From Candidatus Borkfalkia faecavium (GTDB taxonomy: Bacteria; Bacillota; Clostridia; Christensenellales; Borkfalkiaceae), in assembly GCA_019114755.1 (NCBI GenBank), contig DXEW01000037.1, forward strand, positions 1-36,787: 36,787 nucleotides of DNA, given 5' to 3'. Position 1 is the first letter of the stretch, and each line of letters opens with the position of its first letter. This document shows, one piece after another, positions 33,323 to 36,787 of this stretch. The notes under the pieces were generated by a model. It was not told the DNA's origin and ran no database searches. It worked only from the letters and a program-made list of their open reading frames with translations. Both the position numbers and the translations under genes were made by a program.

Positions 33323-34657
33323 TCATTCTATGCGTACAGAGGGATGGCGGGTTCCTCTTCCTCGTACCGCTGCGGGCGGCATGGCGAAAAAGATACAGCG
33401 CGGCGCACGGGCGGAAAGGCGGAAAAAGCATACCGCGCGGCTTACAGGCTGCCATGCAGAGGCTTCGGCTTCCCCTCTTCCGCGTTCGCGGTAGAAAAAG
33501 AGGACGACGAGCATCAGCAGCGGCACGGCAAGGCCGCAGGCGATGCCCAGGCGGATGTCGCCCCCGAAGGCGTCCGATACGGCGCCCACGGCGGTGGGAC
33601 CCGCGGCACAGCCGACGTCGCCCGCCAGCGCCAACAGGGCGAACAGCGCCGTTCCGCCCTTGGGGAGGGCGGCGGAGGCGAGCGAAAAGGTGCCCGGCCA
33701 CATGATGCCGACGGCAAAGCCGACCACGCCGCAGCCGACCAATCCCAAAAAGGGAAGAGAGGCGGGCGAAAAGGCGCACAGGGCGTACCCCGCCGCGCAC
33801 ACCGCCGCAGCCAGGCTCAGCGAAGGGCGCAGGCGCAGCTTTGCGCCGAACAGGGAAAAGAGCAGGCGCGAGAGCCCCATAAACAGTGCAAACATACAAG
33901 GGCCGAGCAAGTCGCCCAGCGTTTTGGAGACGTGCAGGCCCGACTCTGCAAACGCCGACGCCCACTGGCTGACCGCCTGCTCACAGCTGCCCGCGCAGAA
34001 CATGAGCACGAACAGCAGCCAAAATACGCGCGACGACAACAGCTGCCGCACCTGCATGCCCTTGCCCTCCTCTACCAGCGGAAAGAGGGGCACGAACAGG
34101 AAATAGACGGCGTTGCACAGCGGCACCGCCGCCCAGATATATGCCAGCACATGCCAGCTGCGGATGCCAGCCGCCCAAAAGAACAGCGTGGACAGGGCGA
34201 CGACGGCGACCTGCCCCCAACAGTAAAAGGAGTGCAGCATGCTCATCGACGCCTTTTTATTCTTGCTCGGGCACGCCTCGATGGTGGGGCTGACCAGCAC
34301 TTCGATCAGCCCGCCGCCCACGGCGTAGACGGCGGAGGCGATGAACAGCCCTGCCGCAGGCATGGGCAGAAGGCGCGGCAGAAAGGCGAGCATGCACAGC
34401 CCCGCCGCCGCGAACAGGTGCGCCGCCACCATGCAGGGGCGGTAGCCGAGCTTATCGACGATCTTGGAAGAGATGAGGTCGACCAGCAGCTGCACGCCGA
34501 AATTGACGGTGACCAGGGTGCCGATGAGGGTCAGCGACAGGGAAAACTCTTCCTGAAAGGTCAAAAACAGCAGCGGAGCGAAGTTGTTGACGATCGCCTG
34601 GGTGATATAGCCGATATAACAGGCGGCGACGGTGTGCCGCGCCCCGAGCTTGTTCAT
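33323..34657 (-). CDS. Major facilitator superfamily transporter
   Basis: The 444-residue protein has about twelve hydrophobic helices. The loop after helix 2 (ISSKIVDKLGYRPCM) matches the MFS motif A pattern, and VGFAVGIMWPGTFSLASAALPKGG near 330 resembles sugar/FucP-like members. The start is ATG 34657, overlapping the GNAT stop (ATGA). The last ~45 residues after helix 12 are an Arg/Ala/Pro-rich tail without family character, possibly a lost stop codon. Substrate cannot be told. Confidence 0.88.
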   Translation of the reverse strand: MNKLGARHTVAACYIGYITQAIVNNFAPLLFLTFQEEFSLSLTLIGTLVTVNFGVQLLVDLISSKIVDKLGYRPCMVAAHLFAAAGLCMLAFLPRLLPMPAAGLFIASAVYAVGGGLIEVLVSPTIEACPSKNKKASMSMLHSFYCWGQVAVVALSTLFFWAAGIRSWHVLAYIWAAVPLCNAVYFLFVPLFPLVEEGKGMQVRQLLSSRVFWLLFVLMFCAGSCEQAVSQWASAFAESGLHVSKTLGDLLGPCMFALFMGLSRLLFSLFGAKLRLRPSLSLAAAVCAAGYALCAFSPASLPFLGLVGCGVVGFAVGIMWPGTFSLASAALPKGGTALFALLALAGDVGCAAGPTAVGAVSDAFGGDIRLGIACGLAVPLLMLVVLFFYRERGRGEAEASAWQPVSRAVCFFRLSARAPRCIFFAMPPAAVRGRGTRHPSVRIE

Positions 34658-35115
34658 TTCTCTTCCCCGAGCGCCAGCTCTTTGACCATCTGGCAGTAAT
34701 CGAGGGGCTGATAGCCCAGCCGCTCGTACAGGGCGAGGGCGCGCACGTTGTATTCTTCCACTTCCAGACGGATGCGGGCGAAATTGTTCTTGCGCGCGTA
34801 TTCTTCGATAAAGTCGAAGTACTGCTTCCCCAAGCCGCGGCAGCGGTAGTCGGGCAGGATGTACAGTTCTTCCAGCCACAGCACCATGCCGCCGCCCTCG
34901 CGCGAAAAGGTCTTGGCGGTCAGGCCGAAGCCGACGGCGGTGTCGTCTTCTTCCAAAATAAAGCCGTCTGCATACTTATCCGAACGCATCAGCTCGGCAA
35001 AGGTGCGTTCGTGGAAGGCGCGCGGCAGCGGGTGCATCACTGCGGACGATGCGTAAAACTCTTCGGACAGAGCGAGGAAGATCTCTTTGTCTCTCCTGGT
35101 GATTTTTCTGATCAT
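34654..35115 (-). CDS. GNAT-family N-acetyltransferase
   Basis: The 153-residue protein has the GNAT fold: LWEELYILPDYRCRGLGKQYFDFIEEYA near 80-108, with the acetyl-CoA loop RCRGLG, then RIRLEVEEYNVRALALYERLGYQ near 117-139. It is a stand-alone cytoplasmic acetyltransferase of unknown substrate. It is translationally coupled to the downstream MFS gene, which suggests a joint role such as modifying and exporting one compound. Confidence 0.9.
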   Translation of the reverse strand: MIRKITRRDKEIFLALSEEFYASSAVMHPLPRAFHERTFAELMRSDKYADGFILEEDDTAVGFGLTAKTFSREGGGMVLWLEELYILPDYRCRGLGKQYFDFIEEYARKNNFARIRLEVEEYNVRALALYERLGYQPLDYCQMVKELALGEEK

Positions 35116-35172
35116 GGTAAATTTCTCCGGTCTCGTATTTTTTTAATGATTTTGATGAAATATCTGCGGCGC

Positions 35173-36747
35173 TCACATCAGCGGGGCGAACACGCGCAGG
35201 ATCATGTCGAACAGGCGGCCGAGCGGCGAGCGGCGGCGGGCGGCGAGGGGTTCGCATTCGGCAAACGCCGACCCGAAGTCCGCCTCGATCTGCCCCAGTA
35301 CGGCGGCGTCGTCGGTGTAAACGGCGCTTTCAAACTGCTCGTAAAAGCTACGCATATCCATGTTGATGGAGCCGACCACGGCGCAGTAGTCCGCCAGCAT
35401 CAGCTTGCTGTGCACGAAGCTGTGCTTCATGCAATATACCTTGACGCCCCGCCCTGCCAGCTTTTCGCCGTTTTTCAGCGTCAGGCGGTAGACGACGGCT
35501 TTGTCCGGCACGCCGGGGAGGATGAGGCGGACGTCGACGCCGCTCTCCGCCTTGTTGACGAGCATGTTCATCAGCGCGTCGTCGGGCACGAGGTAAGGCG
35601 TCATGATCAGCAGGCGGCGCTGCGCCTTGGCGATGACGTTCAGGTACAGCTCTCTGCCGATGGCGTCGTCGAAGTCCAGCCCGCAGGCGTAGGGAACGAA
35701 CGCCGCCGCGTTTTCGCGGGCGGGAGCGAGATTCAAAAACGGGGCGTAGTCTTCTTCCTCTTCCGATAAAAATTCCCACTGCCGCAAAAAGATCATGGTG
35801 AAGCCGTCCACCGCCCTGCCGTCTAAGCGAATGCCCGCGTCCTTCCAATACCCGTACATGCGGCGCTCGTTGACGTATTCGTCGGCGAGGTTTGCCCCGC
35901 CCGTGTACGCCGTTTCGCCGTCGACGACGACGATCTTGCGGTGGTCGCGGAAGTTGAGGCCGATGTTGAGGCTCGGCACCATCTTGTTGAAGGCGAGAAG
36001 GCGCACCCCCTTTTGGCGGATGAGCCGCTTTGTCTTCCGGCGCAGGGTGACGTGGCTCCCCATGTCGTCATAGATGATGCGCACGTCTACCCCCGCCGCC
36101 GCCCGTTCAAAGAGGATGCCGAGGATGCGCTCGAGCAGCGCCCCGTCGGCGATGCAGAAATATTCGATGAAGATGAACTTTTCCGCCGTCCGCAGGCGGG
36201 CGAGGATGTCGTCGAACAGCAGGCTGCCGGAAGGAAAATAGCGTGCGTCGGTGCCGGCAAAGGCGGGAAAATTGCCCGTCTTTTGCAGGTAGGCGCGATC
36301 CTCTTCCGCACGCGCATCGGCGGAAGGCGGGGCGGCGCCCGCCATCTCGCAGCTTTCGGCGCGGCGGAATATCTTGCGGTAGCGCCGTTTGGGGGCGGCG
36401 AAGAACACCCGCCTGTCCGACATATAATAGATGATAAAGCCCACCACGAAGAGGATGAGCACCACGAACACCCACACCGCCTTGGTGGAGGCGCTCTGTT
36501 CGGACGAGAGGATATCGAGCGCGGTGACGATGCTCAGCACCAATGACAGCACCAGGTATGCCCCGAACGCCTCGACGAGGCGCAGGTATAAAAAGATGAG
36601 CAGCGCCAGCTGCAGGGCGATGAGCAGAACGACGACGAGCGTTTTGAGAAGGCCGAACACGTTCTGCTCCGTCTTGATGCGGACGATGCCGGGGTCGGGC
36701 GATTTGGTGACGGGGAGCAATTTGAACGGGAACGGGCGTTTAGGCAT
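35173..36747 (-). CDS. cls: Cardiolipin synthase (phospholipase D family)
   Basis: The enzyme joins two phosphatidylglycerols to cardiolipin and glycerol. The 524-residue protein has N-terminal membrane helices between ~30 and ~110, then two phospholipase D domains with HKD motifs: HRKIVVVDGETAYTGGANLADEY near 265 and HSKLMLADYCAVVGSINMDMRSF near 445. Both catalytic His, Lys and Asp are present. ATG 36747 overlaps the end of an upstream frame by 8 bp. Confidence 0.94.
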   Translation of the reverse strand: MPKRPFPFKLLPVTKSPDPGIVRIKTEQNVFGLLKTLVVVLLIALQLALLIFLYLRLVEAFGAYLVLSLVLSIVTALDILSSEQSASTKAVWVFVVLILFVVGFIIYYMSDRRVFFAAPKRRYRKIFRRAESCEMAGAAPPSADARAEEDRAYLQKTGNFPAFAGTDARYFPSGSLLFDDILARLRTAEKFIFIEYFCIADGALLERILGILFERAAAGVDVRIIYDDMGSHVTLRRKTKRLIRQKGVRLLAFNKMVPSLNIGLNFRDHRKIVVVDGETAYTGGANLADEYVNERRMYGYWKDAGIRLDGRAVDGFTMIFLRQWEFLSEEEEDYAPFLNLAPARENAAAFVPYACGLDFDDAIGRELYLNVIAKAQRRLLIMTPYLVPDDALMNMLVNKAESGVDVRLILPGVPDKAVVYRLTLKNGEKLAGRGVKVYCMKHSFVHSKLMLADYCAVVGSINMDMRSFYEQFESAVYTDDAAVLGQIEADFGSAFAECEPLAARRRSPLGRLFDMILRVFAPLM

Positions 36748-36787
36748 GGCTCTCCTCCCCGCGCAGGGCGCGCGCCTCGGCCCTTTC
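36740..36787 (-). CDS. C-terminal end of an upstream gene (cut by window edge)
   Basis: A minus-strand frame enters from the right edge and stops with TAA at 36742-36740, 8 bp inside cls. It gives 15 residues (ERAEARALRGEESHA). GGGGAGGAGAG in its last codons would serve as the cls ribosome site. Too short to identify; it may be noncoding. Confidence 0.4.
   Translation of the reverse strand, partial: ERAEARALRGEESHA

Overview
The window reads as a chromosomal segment of a fairly high-GC, spore-forming member of the Clostridia. The complete spoIIIAA-AH operon, two CIRCE operators ahead of groESL, the nusB-folD-ispA-tlyA order and the ruvCAB-queA-tgt-yajC order all point to Firmicutes. Gene density is high, many genes overlap by ATGA or GTGA, and no phage, insertion sequence or CRISPR array is visible. 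A family-level name cannot be given from the sequence alone.

Layout. (1) 1-6505, plus strand: the tail of an unknown gene, two CydD/CydC-like ABC half-transporters, an MptD-family ECF substrate-binding protein, EcfT and a fused double EcfA ATPase. All are translationally coupled except at 3578-3711, and they look like one uptake module, possibly for heme. (2) 6506-9835: an accessory patch with a membrane-anchored double-HTH regulator, a secreted protein, an AT-rich islet holding a damaged secreted-protein gene and a small lipoprotein, and two groups of a GTTGRC-type repeat at helically phased spacing just upstream of two promoters. (3) 9836-12624, minus strand: argH followed by an ApbE-type flavin transferase, separated by a 28/56-bp tandem repeat. 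(4) 12801-18325, plus strand: ruvC, ruvA, ruvB, queA, tgt and yajC, with a recurring ~32-bp intergenic element before ruvB, queA and tgt.

(5) 18326-20045: no protein genes. It holds a ~550-bp nested inverted-repeat structure whose mismatches become G-U pairs on the minus strand, then tRNA-Val(GAC), then a 287-bp sequence duplicated in tandem whose ends resemble tRNA acceptor ends. (6) 20046-21040, minus: a cyclophilin and a dCMP deaminase. (7) 21171-23284, plus: HrcA/CIRCE-controlled groES-groEL. (8) 23514-32140, minus: a long run consisting of spoIIIAA-AH, an Asp23 protein, nusB, folD, ispA, tlyA and a hypothetical gene, with a sigma-E-like promoter ahead of spoIIIAA. (9) 32380-32815: tRNA-Leu(UAG) followed by five tandem terminator-like repeats and further decayed repeats. 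(10) 32902-36787, minus: a 25-cysteine small protein, an MFS transporter, a GNAT acetyltransferase, a cardiolipin synthase and the tail of one more gene.

The protein-coding part is mostly ordinary housekeeping. The unusual material is intergenic: the nested structure at 18373-18922, the tRNA-ended duplication at 19184-19783, the phased repeats around 7761-8603, and the short tandem repeats at 11128-11267 and 32509-32780. All assignments come from reading motifs by eye; no database search was run.
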